Source of the DNA: Anaerolineales bacterium
Lineage (GTDB): Bacteria; Chloroflexota; Anaerolineae; Anaerolineales; DRMV01
Direction: 5' to 3'
Length of the DNA: 6,778 nucleotides
Assembly: GCA_027044735.1 (NCBI GenBank)
Contig: JALUBW010000226.1
Span: forward strand, 1,246-8,023
Each line of letters opens with the position of its first letter. Position 1 is the first letter of the stretch. The translations under genes and the position numbers were made by a program. Positions 1 through 5,947 of this stretch are shown here, one piece after another. The notes below the pieces were generated by a model. The model had not been told where the DNA came from. It ran no database searches and saw nothing but the letters and a program-made list of their open reading frames with translations.

Positions 1-887
1 GGGTGAATTTTGCCCTCGGCTACGGCTTGGCGGATGGCGCATCCGGGCTCGTGGGTGTGTGTGCAATCGCTAAAGCGGCAAAGGGGTACCAAATCGCGAA
101 ATTCGGGGAAATAGCCGTCCAATTCCTCAGGCTCAATATCCCAGAGCGAAAGGGCTTTGAGGCCGGGGGTGTCGGCAACCCATCCGCCGCCTTCCAGTGG
201 GAACATTTGCCGCACGACGGTGGTGTGCCTGCCTTTGCCGGTGGCTTTGCTGATTTCGCGCACCGCCAGCCCCAAGCCGGGTTGAATTGCGTTCAGCAGG
301 CTGGATTTGCCGACCCCCGACGGGCCGGCAAACACCGAAACTTTGCCGGTAAGCCGCTCGCGCAATTCGTCCACCCCTTCCCCCGTGACGACCGAGGTGT
401 AAACCACCGGATAGCCAATGGTTTCGTAATGCCCGAAGATTTCTTTGGCTTTTTCTTTGCCCACCAAGTCCATTTTGTTGGCGACGATGAGCGCGGGGAT
501 TTCTTGCTTTTCGCTGATGACGAGGAAACGGTCAAGCATCCGCAGGCGGGGGTCGGGCTGGGCGCAGGCGAAGACGAAGACGGCTTGGTCGGGGTTGGCG
601 ATGATGATTTGTTCGTATTCGCCGCGCGGGGTGGGCGCCATGCGCGAAAGTTTGCGCGTGCGCGGCTCAATTGCCTCAATCAAGCCGGTGCCGTCGGGCA
701 GGCGGCGGAAGCGCACCCAGTCGCCCACGGCTACAAGGTCGCCGCGGCGCGGGCCGCGCTTCAGTTTCCCCCGCAGGCGGCAGACGATTTCGTCGCCTTC
801 CTCGGTGTGGACGGTGTAAAAGCCCGACTGCGAGCGGATTACCAGCCCGCGGGGCAGGTTTTCGGCGGTGTTTTTAGCGTTGCTCAT
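1..887 (-). CDS. rsgA: Ribosome small-subunit-dependent GTPase A (partial, C-terminus off the window)
   Basis: RsgA (YjeQ) is a cytoplasmic GTPase that binds the 30S subunit late in its assembly and checks decoding-centre maturation. Reading leftward from the ATG at 887-885 gives 295 residues with no stop before the window edge. An N-terminal OB-fold-like part (about 10-80) precedes a GTPase domain with circularly permuted motifs: NKMD (G4, 137-140) comes first, then the P-loop GPSGVGKSS (from 188), the GRHTT switch (219-223) and DTPG (G3, 239-242). The C-terminal zinc site is present: C270, C275, H277 and C283 in the pattern C-x4-C-x-H-x5-C. Only the last few tens of residues should be missing. 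The start codon overlaps the stop of the upstream PBP gene (ATGA), and no good Shine-Dalgarno sequence precedes it, so translation is probably coupled. The family assignment is very secure. Confidence 0.95.
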   Translation of the reverse strand, partial: MSNAKNTAENLPRGLVIRSQSGFYTVHTEEGDEIVCRLRGKLKRGPRRGDLVAVGDWVRFRRLPDGTGLIEAIEPRTRKLSRMAPTPRGEYEQIIIANPDQAVFVFACAQPDPRLRMLDRFLVISEKQEIPALIVANKMDLVGKEKAKEIFGHYETIGYPVVYTSVVTGEGVDELRERLTGKVSVFAGPSGVGKSSLLNAIQPGLGLAVREISKATGKGRHTTVVRQMFPLEGGGWVADTPGLKALSLWDIEPEELDGYFPEFRDLVPLCRFSDCTHTHEPGCAIRQAVAEGKIH

Positions 888-3088
888 GGCTTTGGGGTTT
901 CCGTTGGCGGCGTGCCGGTGGGCTTGGGCGTGGCGGTAACGCCGATTTGGGCTTCCCACGGGTAAAGGGCTAACGGCCGCCCGTAGAAGTAATCTTCAAT
1001 CACGCGGCGCACAATCGGCGCGGCGACGTCTGCCCCTTCGCCGCCGTATTCCACCACCACGGCGACCGCGATGTCGGGTTTATCTTCTTTTTGGGCGTCG
1101 GTAAATGCTGTAAACCACGCGTGGGGCTTTCCGGCGGCGGTGCTTGCTGTGCCGGTTTTGCCGTAAATCGGTATGCCGAAGTTGATGAAGCGCCAATAAG
1201 CCGTGCCGCGCGGGCTTGAAACCACCAGCCCCATCCCTTTGCGGATGATGGCGAGGTTTTTGGGGCTGACGGGCAGTTTGCCGCGCACTTCGGGCTTGAA
1301 TTGGTAAATCTCTTTGCCGTCGGGCGAAACCACTTTCTCAACGATGTGGGGCACGTACAGCGTGCCGCCGTTGCCCACCGCGGCCACATAATCGGCAACT
1401 TGGAGCGGCGTCACCAAGGTTGTGCCCTGCCCAATCGCCTGCTGGACGGCCTCGCGCTCGTTGGTCGGGTCGGTGATTTGCCCTGCCTCATCGCCGATTT
1501 CTATGCCCGTGGGCGAGCCAAGCCCAAAGCCGCGCGCCATCTGCGCCACGGCGTTGTATTTGTAGTTTTTGTAGAGGTCAAGCCCGATGTGCCAAAAGTA
1601 GGGGTTGCACGAGCGCATCAAGCCTTCGGGTAGGTTGAGTTTGCCGCTCGGCGGAAAGCCGTGGTCGTAAGTCCAGTCGTGAAGCGTCAGACCGGGGATT
1701 TCGGTGAATTTGTAGCCGCAGTTGTAAATCGTATCTTCTTTGAAGCGCCCGCTTTCCAGCGCCGCCGCCATGGTGATAATTTTGAAAATTGAGCCGGGTG
1801 GGTAAAGGCCGTGGGTGGCGCGGTTCAGCAGGGGTTTGGCGGGGTTGTTGAGTTGTTGCAAGAGCGCTGCGCTGTTGAAGTTTTCCGATTCAAAGGCGTT
1901 TGGGTCAAATCCGGGGGAGGAAACCAAAGCGAGCACGCGGCCGGTGTCGCGTTCAAGCACCACCACCGCGCCCACAAAGCCGCTGATGGCTTCTTGCGCC
2001 TGAATTTGCAGTTTGCGGTCAATGGTTGTGTAAATCGTGTCGGCGGGTTTGCTCTCGCCCGCGGCGAGTTGGCTCACGATGTTGCCTTTGGAGTCCACCA
2101 CGTAGAGCCTGCCGCCGTTTTTACCGGCAAGGTATTTTTCGCCCCAGCGTTCAATGCCCATTCGCCCTATTTTTTGGTCAAGCCGGTAGCCTTTGCGGCG
2201 GTATTCGGCCACTTCGTCGGGCTGGAGGGCGCTGACATAGCCAACACCGTGCGGAGAGACGCCTTCGTGGTAGTAAAAGCGCCCGCTGTAGCGGCGGAGC
2301 ACAATGCCCGAATAGCCCGCAAGGGCTTTGTAGTATTTGTCGGCTACATCGGCGGAAACTTCGGCGATGGGCACATACCAGCCCGATGGAGCGTTGTTGA
2401 TTTTTGCACGGATTGCCGATGGACTAAGTCCCGTGACGCGCCACAGCAGGTTTATCAGTTTGTCAGCCTTTTCTTTGTCCAACTGGGCTGGGAAAAGCCC
2501 AATTGAGAGGGCTTGGGTTTGCGTGGCGATTACTTTGCCGTCTTGGTCTAAAATTTCCCCGCGGGCGGGCACTTGCAAATCTATGGCGAGTTTGTAGCCG
2601 CCGTGCAGTTCGGGCAAAATTAGGGCTTCATCCCATTGGATGCGCCACGCTCCCTTCTCTAAACTGAGGTTCATCACGGTATCGCGAGTGATGTCGTTCA
2701 CGACCGCGCTGTGCAAGGTTACAGAATAGGCGACCTGCGCGGTGTGCGGCTTGACCAGCGAAGATTTGATAGCGTAATCCACGCCCTGCAGGGCGGCGTT
2801 TTCGGCGATGTCTTCGTAGTATTCGGCAAATTTTTTCTCGCTGATGGCATCTTTGCTGACCGAGGTGAGCAAGCCGTACATGGTTGGGTAGTCGTTCTTC
2901 TGCCATGCTTGAAGGTAAGCCTCGGCCACCGCTTTTGGGTCGGGTACGTGGGTGGTGATCACCTGCGGTGAGGGCAGCGATGGGGATTTCGCAGGCGCGG
3001 TGGTGGGGGCGGGCGCAGGGTTGCAGCCGCCCAGCCACGCGGTGAAGAAAATTATCAACAATAGGTGTTGCCAGCGAAAGCGGTACAT
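884..3088 (-). CDS. Lipoprotein class B penicillin-binding protein (peptidoglycan transpeptidase, MecA/PBP3-like)
   Basis: This is a monofunctional D,D-transpeptidase that cross-links peptidoglycan on the outer face of the membrane. From the ATG at 3088 it has 734 residues. A basic N-terminus, a hydrophobic stretch and the lipobox LGGC (C22) predict a lipid anchor. An NTF2-like MecA_N-type domain follows (about 50-160), then the PBP dimerisation region (about 170-345) and the transpeptidase domain (about 355-705). The active-site motifs are SIFK (S433, K436), SCN (S493-N495) and KTGT (from K644). The protein ends in a Thr/Pro-rich tail. The open frame extends to a TTG at 3151, but that codon has no ribosome binding site and would put the lipoprotein signal 21 residues inside the protein. 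The ATG has GGAG at 3097-3094 with 5-nt spacing. The MecA_N layout is known both from resistance-type PBP2a and from ordinary low-affinity PBPs such as Bacillus PBP3, so resistance should not be assumed. Confidence 0.93.
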   Translation of the reverse strand: MYRFRWQHLLLIIFFTAWLGGCNPAPAPTTAPAKSPSLPSPQVITTHVPDPKAVAEAYLQAWQKNDYPTMYGLLTSVSKDAISEKKFAEYYEDIAENAALQGVDYAIKSSLVKPHTAQVAYSVTLHSAVVNDITRDTVMNLSLEKGAWRIQWDEALILPELHGGYKLAIDLQVPARGEILDQDGKVIATQTQALSIGLFPAQLDKEKADKLINLLWRVTGLSPSAIRAKINNAPSGWYVPIAEVSADVADKYYKALAGYSGIVLRRYSGRFYYHEGVSPHGVGYVSALQPDEVAEYRRKGYRLDQKIGRMGIERWGEKYLAGKNGGRLYVVDSKGNIVSQLAAGESKPADTIYTTIDRKLQIQAQEAISGFVGAVVVLERDTGRVLALVSSPGFDPNAFESENFNSAALLQQLNNPAKPLLNRATHGLYPPGSIFKIITMAAALESGRFKEDTIYNCGYKFTEIPGLTLHDWTYDHGFPPSGKLNLPEGLMRSCNPYFWHIGLDLYKNYKYNAVAQMARGFGLGSPTGIEIGDEAGQITDPTNEREAVQQAIGQGTTLVTPLQVADYVAAVGNGGTLYVPHIVEKVVSPDGKEIYQFKPEVRGKLPVSPKNLAIIRKGMGLVVSSPRGTAYWRFINFGIPIYGKTGTASTAAGKPHAWFTAFTDAQKEDKPDIAVAVVVEYGGEGADVAAPIVRRVIEDYFYGRPLALYPWEAQIGVTATPKPTGTPPTETPKP

Positions 3089-3093
3089 AACAA

Positions 3094-3097
3094 CTCC
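3094..3097 (-). promoter_or_regulatory. Ribosome binding site deciding the PBP start
   Basis: On the minus strand GGAG lies 5 nt before the ATG at 3088. The longer frame's TTG at 3151 has no such site. Together with the lipobox position, this fixes the start at 3088. Confidence 0.7.
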
Positions 3098-3150
3098 AAA
3101 ATTCGGAGGGCTTTTTGCGGGTTTGGGGGCGCTAAAGCGCGGGTTTCTCA

Positions 3151-3156
3151 ATTGTA
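3151..3156 (-). promoter_or_regulatory. Candidate -10 box for the PBP-rsgA transcript
   Basis: The minus strand reads TACAAT at 3156-3151, which would place transcription start near 3144 and give a leader of roughly 55 nt before the PBP ATG. No convincing -35 hexamer is visible at 16-18 nt spacing, so this rests on the -10 match and its position alone. Confidence 0.35.
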
Positions 3157-3195
3157 CCCCAAACCGGTGGATGGGTTTGGAGGCTGGAGTTGCTT

Positions 3196-3385
3196 GGGAG
3201 CACTAAAAGGTTGTTGAGAAACGCCTTGCTTTGCCCTCACCCCTCAAGCCGCCTAACGGCGGCTTTCTCCCCTCTCCCAGTGGGAGAGGGGAGAAACGGC
3301 GAGCGCAGCGAGCCAAAGTGGGGTGAGGGCTGGATAAGGCTTCTACACTTGTGAGCACCTGCTTCAACACATCTTTAGTGCTCCC
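3196..3385. mobile_element. MITE-like element with 12-bp perfect terminal inverted repeats
   Basis: GGGAGCACTAAA at 3196-3207 is matched exactly by its reverse complement at 3374-3385. Extending inward, 18 of 22 positions match (3196-3217 against 3364-3385). A possible 3-bp target duplication, CTT, flanks both ends (3193-3195 and 3386-3388). The 190-bp interior has no plausible gene but contains nested palindromes. Small size, terminal inverted repeats and no coding content fit a non-autonomous transposable element between two divergent promoters. No transposase source is in the window and the family is not recognised. The outer repeats might instead be a stem around a separate inner repeat. 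Confidence 0.55.
3223..3340. repeat. Nested palindromic repeat (REP/BIME-like) within the MITE-like element
   Basis: The outer stem pairs GCCTT (3223-3227) with AAGGC (3336-3340) and GCCCTCACCCC (3233-3243) with GGGGTGAGGGC (3320-3330). Inside are two perfect hairpins: an 8-bp stem with loop TAAC (3246-3265), and a 12-bp stem of CTCCCCTCTCCC with loop AGT (3267-3293). A weaker GC-rich segment follows (3297-3314). As RNA or extruded DNA it would form a multi-branched, cloverleaf-like structure. Repeats with such CCCTC/GAGGG arms are common dispersed intergenic elements in bacteria. It lacks a T-tract, so it is not a typical terminator. Confidence 0.7.
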
Positions 3386-3421
3386 CTTCCCCCCGCCGCG
3401 GCTGCTGGATTGCCTCAAACG

Positions 3422-3430
3422 TGCTACAAT
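3422..3430 (+). promoter_or_regulatory. Extended -10 promoter for the sufS operon
   Basis: TGCTACAAT is an extended -10 motif (TG, one base, then TACAAT at 3425-3430). No good -35 is seen at the right distance, which is usual for extended -10 promoters. Transcription would start near 3437, about 32 nt before the sufS ATG. No binding palindrome for an Fe-S regulator such as IscR was recognised. Confidence 0.5.
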
Positions 3431-3456
3431 AAACGCGCCAAAAGCAAAACCTAATC

Positions 3457-3461
3457 GGAGG
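3457..3461 (+). promoter_or_regulatory. Ribosome binding site of sufS
   Basis: GGAGG lies 7 nt before the ATG at 3469 and is a strong Shine-Dalgarno sequence supporting that start. Confidence 0.8.
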
Positions 3462-3468
3462 TTTTCCC

Positions 3469-4716
3469 ATGAGCGAGCCTGACTGTCTATCCATCCTTGA
3501 TGTTTCCCGTATTCGTGCCGATTTCCCAGTGCTGGGGCGGGAAGTCCGCCCGGGCGTTCCGCTGGTTTACCTTGATTCAACGGCAACCAGCCAAAAGCCC
3601 AAGCAAGTGCTGGATGTGCTAACAAATTTCTACCGCACTCACAATGCCAATGTGCACCGCGGCATCTACACTTTGGCTGAAGAGGCCACCGCGGCTTACG
3701 AAGAGGCGCGCGCCAAAGTCGCCGATTTCATCGGCGCTTCTTCACCCGAAGAAATTGTTTTCGTCCGCAATGCTACTGAGGCGATCAACCTTGTCGCTTA
3801 TTCGTGGGGGCGGGCTAACTTGAAGGAAGGCGACACTGTTTTGCTCACTGAACTGGAACATCACGCAAACCTCGTGCCGTGGCAGATGTTAGCCGCCGAG
3901 CGCGGCATACGGCTGGAATTTGTGCCGGTGACGCCCGATGGCGCTTTGGATATGGAAGCCCTGCCCGATTTGTTGGCTTTGGGGCCGAAATTGGTTGCTG
4001 TGAGCGGCATGTCCAATGTGACGGGGTTTCAGCCGGATGTGAAGTCAATAGCCCGCGCCGCCCACGATGCTGGTGCGCTGGTGTTGGTGGATGGCGCGCA
4101 ACTTGTGCCCCACGCCCCTGTGAATGTGCAGGAATTGGGCGCTGATTTCCTCGGCTTTTCATCCCATAAAATGCTCGGCCCCACGGGCGTGGGCGTGCTC
4201 TATGCCCGCCGCGACCTGTTGGAGGCAATGCCGCCTTTCCTCGGCGGCGGTGACATGATCCGTTGGGTGAAGTTGCGCGAATTTGCCGCCAACGATATTC
4301 CCTACAAGTTTGAGGCCGGTACGCCGCCGATTGCCGAGGCGGTGGCGCTGGGCGCGGCGGTGGACTATTTGCGCTCCATTGGCATGGAAAAAATCCATGC
4401 TTACGAGCAGGCTTTGGCGAAGTATGTGTTGCCGCGTTTGCAAGAAGTGCCCGGCTTGCACGTGCTCGGCACAACGCTTGCGCGCCGCGGCGCGGTCTTC
4501 TCTTTCTGGATGGACGGCATCCATGCCCATGATGTTTCTCAGGTACTGGATTACTACGGGGTTGCGGTGCGCGCCGGCCACCACTGCGCCCAGCCGCTTC
4601 ACACCAAGTTTGGCGTAACCGCCACCGCGCGCGCCAGTTTCTACATCTACAACACCCCAGACGAAGCCGATCGCCTTATCGCCGCGCTTTACAAAGTGAA
4701 GGAAAAGTTTGGGTAA
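3469..4716 (+). CDS. sufS: Cysteine desulfurase SufS (group II, PLP-dependent)
   Basis: SufS removes sulfur from L-cysteine, releasing alanine and holding a persulfide that is passed to a partner for Fe-S cluster assembly in the cytoplasm. The 415-residue length is normal for the family. Visible landmarks are the PLP-stacking histidine region EHHAN (130-134), the PLP-ring aspartate D208 in LVDGAQ, the Schiff-base lysine K234 in SSHKMLGPTG, the persulfide cysteine C373 in RAGHHCAQPL and the substrate-binding arginine R388 in TARASFY. H354, in HAHDV 19 residues before C373, matches the histidine that in Bacillus SufS takes over a zinc ligand from SufU, so it predicts a SufU-type rather than SufE-type partner. 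A strong ribosome binding site and an extended -10 promoter precede the gene. sufU follows after 72 nt. The assignment is very secure. Confidence 0.96.
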   Translation: MSEPDCLSILDVSRIRADFPVLGREVRPGVPLVYLDSTATSQKPKQVLDVLTNFYRTHNANVHRGIYTLAEEATAAYEEARAKVADFIGASSPEEIVFVRNATEAINLVAYSWGRANLKEGDTVLLTELEHHANLVPWQMLAAERGIRLEFVPVTPDGALDMEALPDLLALGPKLVAVSGMSNVTGFQPDVKSIARAAHDAGALVLVDGAQLVPHAPVNVQELGADFLGFSSHKMLGPTGVGVLYARRDLLEAMPPFLGGGDMIRWVKLREFAANDIPYKFEAGTPPIAEAVALGAAVDYLRSIGMEKIHAYEQALAKYVLPRLQEVPGLHVLGTTLARRGAVFSFWMDGIHAHDVSQVLDYYGVAVRAGHHCAQPLHTKFGVTATARASFYIYNTPDEADRLIAALYKVKEKFG

Positions 4717-4718
4717 GA

Positions 4719-4777
4719 GTGCTCCGGTGTCATGTGCTTCAGTGTCATGTGCTTCAGTGTCATGTGTTCCGGTGTCA
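4719..4777 (+). repeat. 15-bp tandem repeat, about 3.9 copies, between sufS and sufU
   Basis: The unit is GTGCTTCAGTGTCAT with small variations (CTCCGG, CTTCAG, GTTCCGG). Copies lie at 4719-4733, 4734-4748, 4749-4763 and 4764-4777, and the last runs into the sufU ribosome binding site. The period is five codons, in the frame of both sufS and sufU: read on past the sufS stop it gives ECSGV, MCFSV, MCFSV, MCSGV, then RR and a stop at 4783-4785. An ATG at 4732 could therefore open a 17-codon cysteine-containing mini-ORF ending 3 nt before sufU. Whether it is translated cannot be told from the sequence. Confidence 0.9.
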
Positions 4778-4782
4778 GGAGG
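4777..4782 (+). promoter_or_regulatory. Ribosome binding site of sufU
   Basis: AGGAGG lies 6 nt before the ATG at 4789, directly at the end of the tandem repeat and inside the possible mini-ORF. It clearly sets the sufU start. Confidence 0.85.
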
Positions 4783-4788
4783 TAATTT

Positions 4789-5172
4789 ATGGAAGACCTT
4801 TATCGCGAACAAATTTTAGACCGCTACAAAGCCCCGCGCCATCGCGGTCACCTTGAGGATTACGATATTGCCTACGAGGACGACAACCCTACCTGTGGCG
4901 ACCACATACGCATTGAACTCAAAGTGCAGGACGGCCGCGTGGTTGATGCCCGTTTTGATGGGCAGGGTTGTGCCATTTCGCAGGCTTCTGCTGACCTTTT
5001 GCTTGATGAAGTTATCGGCAAGCCGGTTGAGGAGGTCAAGCAAATTTCCAAAGACGATTTGCTTGAAATTTTGGGTATAACGCTTGGCCCAGTCCGCCTC
5101 AAGTGTGCTCTGCTCTCGCTCAAGGTGCTCAAGGCAGGAGTGTACGGGCTTGGGCAAGAGAAAGAAAACTGA
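4789..5172 (+). CDS. sufU: SufU-type Fe-S assembly protein (zinc-dependent sulfur acceptor), short form
   Basis: SufU belongs to the IscU/NifU-N fold. In Firmicutes it accepts sulfur from SufS on a zinc-bound cysteine site. The 127 residues show the family start LYREQILDRYKAPRHRG, the first ligand pair C36/D38 in NPTCGDH, C61 in GQGCAIS and C106 in RLKCALLSLK. The RxKCA form of the third cysteine motif is SufU-like; IscU has a histidine before this cysteine. Yet the gap from C61 to C106 is 45 residues, close to E. coli IscU (43) and about 17 shorter than Bacillus SufU (62), so the usual SufU insert is missing. The gene follows sufS in the same direction, and SufS carries the matching histidine, which supports the pairing. 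It could act as sulfur acceptor, scaffold or both. Family membership is certain; the exact role is inferred. Confidence 0.92.
   Translation: MEDLYREQILDRYKAPRHRGHLEDYDIAYEDDNPTCGDHIRIELKVQDGRVVDARFDGQGCAISQASADLLLDEVIGKPVEEVKQISKDDLLEILGITLGPVRLKCALLSLKVLKAGVYGLGQEKEN
5136..5140 (+). promoter_or_regulatory. Ribosome binding site supporting the TTG start of the CruF-like gene
   Basis: AGGAG lies within the end of sufU, 9 nt before a TTG at 5150 that is in frame with the downstream membrane protein. It is the best site near a sensible N-terminus. Confidence 0.5.
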
Positions 5173-5947
5173 AGCCGCTCTTTTGAACGCGCTCATTTGG
5201 GCGTTGTTTTTGCTGTATTTTCTCGTGGCCGCCGGGTTGCTTTCGGGCGTGCTTCCTCACGGCTGGCGCGCTACCGGCTTGCCGGTGCTCACCCTCATCG
5301 CTTGGGGGACGGCGCTTTTGCACGCCGTGGCTTCGCTCGGCGGCTGGGCGGCCGCGCTTTTCTTCGGCATTTCCTTTGCCATTTCGCTCGGGATGGAGAC
5401 CCTTGGCGTGCGCACCGGCTTGGTTTACGGGGCATACCATTACACGCCAAAACTCGGTTTTAGGGTGTTTGGGCTTGTGCCCGTTTTGATACCGCTGGCT
5501 TGGTTTGTGATGGTGTATCCGGGGTGGGCGATGGCGCGGCGCATCGTTCCGAAGCGCGGCGCTTTGCAAAAAGCCGTCGTGGCCGCGGTTGGCGCTTTTG
5601 CCGTTACCGCTTGGGATTTGGCTTTAGACCCTTTTATGGTCAAGCGTGGTTATTGGGTTTGGGAGAGGGGCGGCGGCTTTTTCGGAGTCCCCCTACACAA
5701 CTTTGCCGGTTGGTGGCTGACGGTGTTTTTGATTTTGGCTTTGTTTGAGGCGGTTGGGCAATGGAAGCCCCGGCGCGGCAACGCCCTTTCCCTTCAGCCG
5801 GTGTTGCTTTACGCCGTGATGGGCTTTACCACCATTTGGGCGGCGTTGCAGAATGGCCTGAGCGGCCCTGCGTTGGCTGGAGCGTTTGCCATGTTGCCTT
5901 GGGCGCTTTGGGGGTGGGCTTCCGCTCGCAAAGGAGAGGAGGCATGA
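5150..5947 (+). CDS. cruF: CruF/DUF422 family membrane protein (carotenoid 1',2'-hydratase type)
   Basis: Members of this Caroten_synth (DUF422) family include CruF of cyanobacteria and Deinococcus and the bacterioruberin-pathway hydratase of haloarchaea. They add water to the end of an acyclic carotenoid chain. The protein is polytopic with roughly seven hydrophobic segments (near 12-34, 43-64, 66-82, 106-125, 140-157, 183-203, 212-258). Conserved family stretches are visible: E83 and the GLVYGAYHYT block (90-99), the PVLIPLAWFVMVYP block (111-124), the TAWDLALDPFMV block (153-164, with D156 and D160), WVW (169-171) and FGVPLHNFAGW (178-188). The start is uncertain. An ATG at 5084 would overlap sufU by 89 nt and encode a Cys/Arg-rich non-membrane leader, so the TTG at 5150 (265 residues, 23-nt overlap) is preferred. 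No other carotenoid gene is present, so the substrate is unknown. Family is firm; activity is inferred. Confidence 0.85.
   Translation: MGKRKKTEAALLNALIWALFLLYFLVAAGLLSGVLPHGWRATGLPVLTLIAWGTALLHAVASLGGWAAALFFGISFAISLGMETLGVRTGLVYGAYHYTPKLGFRVFGLVPVLIPLAWFVMVYPGWAMARRIVPKRGALQKAVVAAVGAFAVTAWDLALDPFMVKRGYWVWERGGGFFGVPLHNFAGWWLTVFLILALFEAVGQWKPRRGNALSLQPVLLYAVMGFTTIWAALQNGLSGPALAGAFAMLPWALWGWASARKGEEA

Noticed and set aside
3..965. Long plus-strand open frame of 320 codons
   Set aside because: It is the antisense of rsgA, whose conserved GTPase and zinc motifs are plain on the other strand. The GC-rich sequence leaves antisense frames open.
1811..2506. Plus-strand open frame of 231 codons
   Set aside because: It lies wholly antisense to the PBP gene and resembles no protein family I recognise.
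3089..3151. Longer PBP start (TTG at 3151)
   Set aside because: It has no ribosome binding site, overlaps the likely -10 box and would bury the lipoprotein signal 21 residues inside.
3089..3468. Fe-S regulator binding site (IscR/SufR-type) before sufS
   Set aside because: No palindrome of a known consensus was found near the extended -10. The palindromes present belong to the repeat element.
4719..4777. CRISPR-like array
   Set aside because: The 15-bp units are directly tandem with no unique spacers, so this is a plain tandem repeat.
5084..5149. ATG at 5084 as start of the CruF-like gene
   Set aside because: It would overlap sufU by 89 nt and add a Cys/Arg/Ser-rich leader that is just the shifted sufU sequence. 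The TTG at 5150 has a ribosome binding site and gives a normal membrane-protein N-terminus.
5761..5943. Upstream extension of the FW lipoprotein frame
   Set aside because: It overlaps cruF coding sequence in another frame. The signal peptide, lipobox and ribosome binding site all point to 5944.
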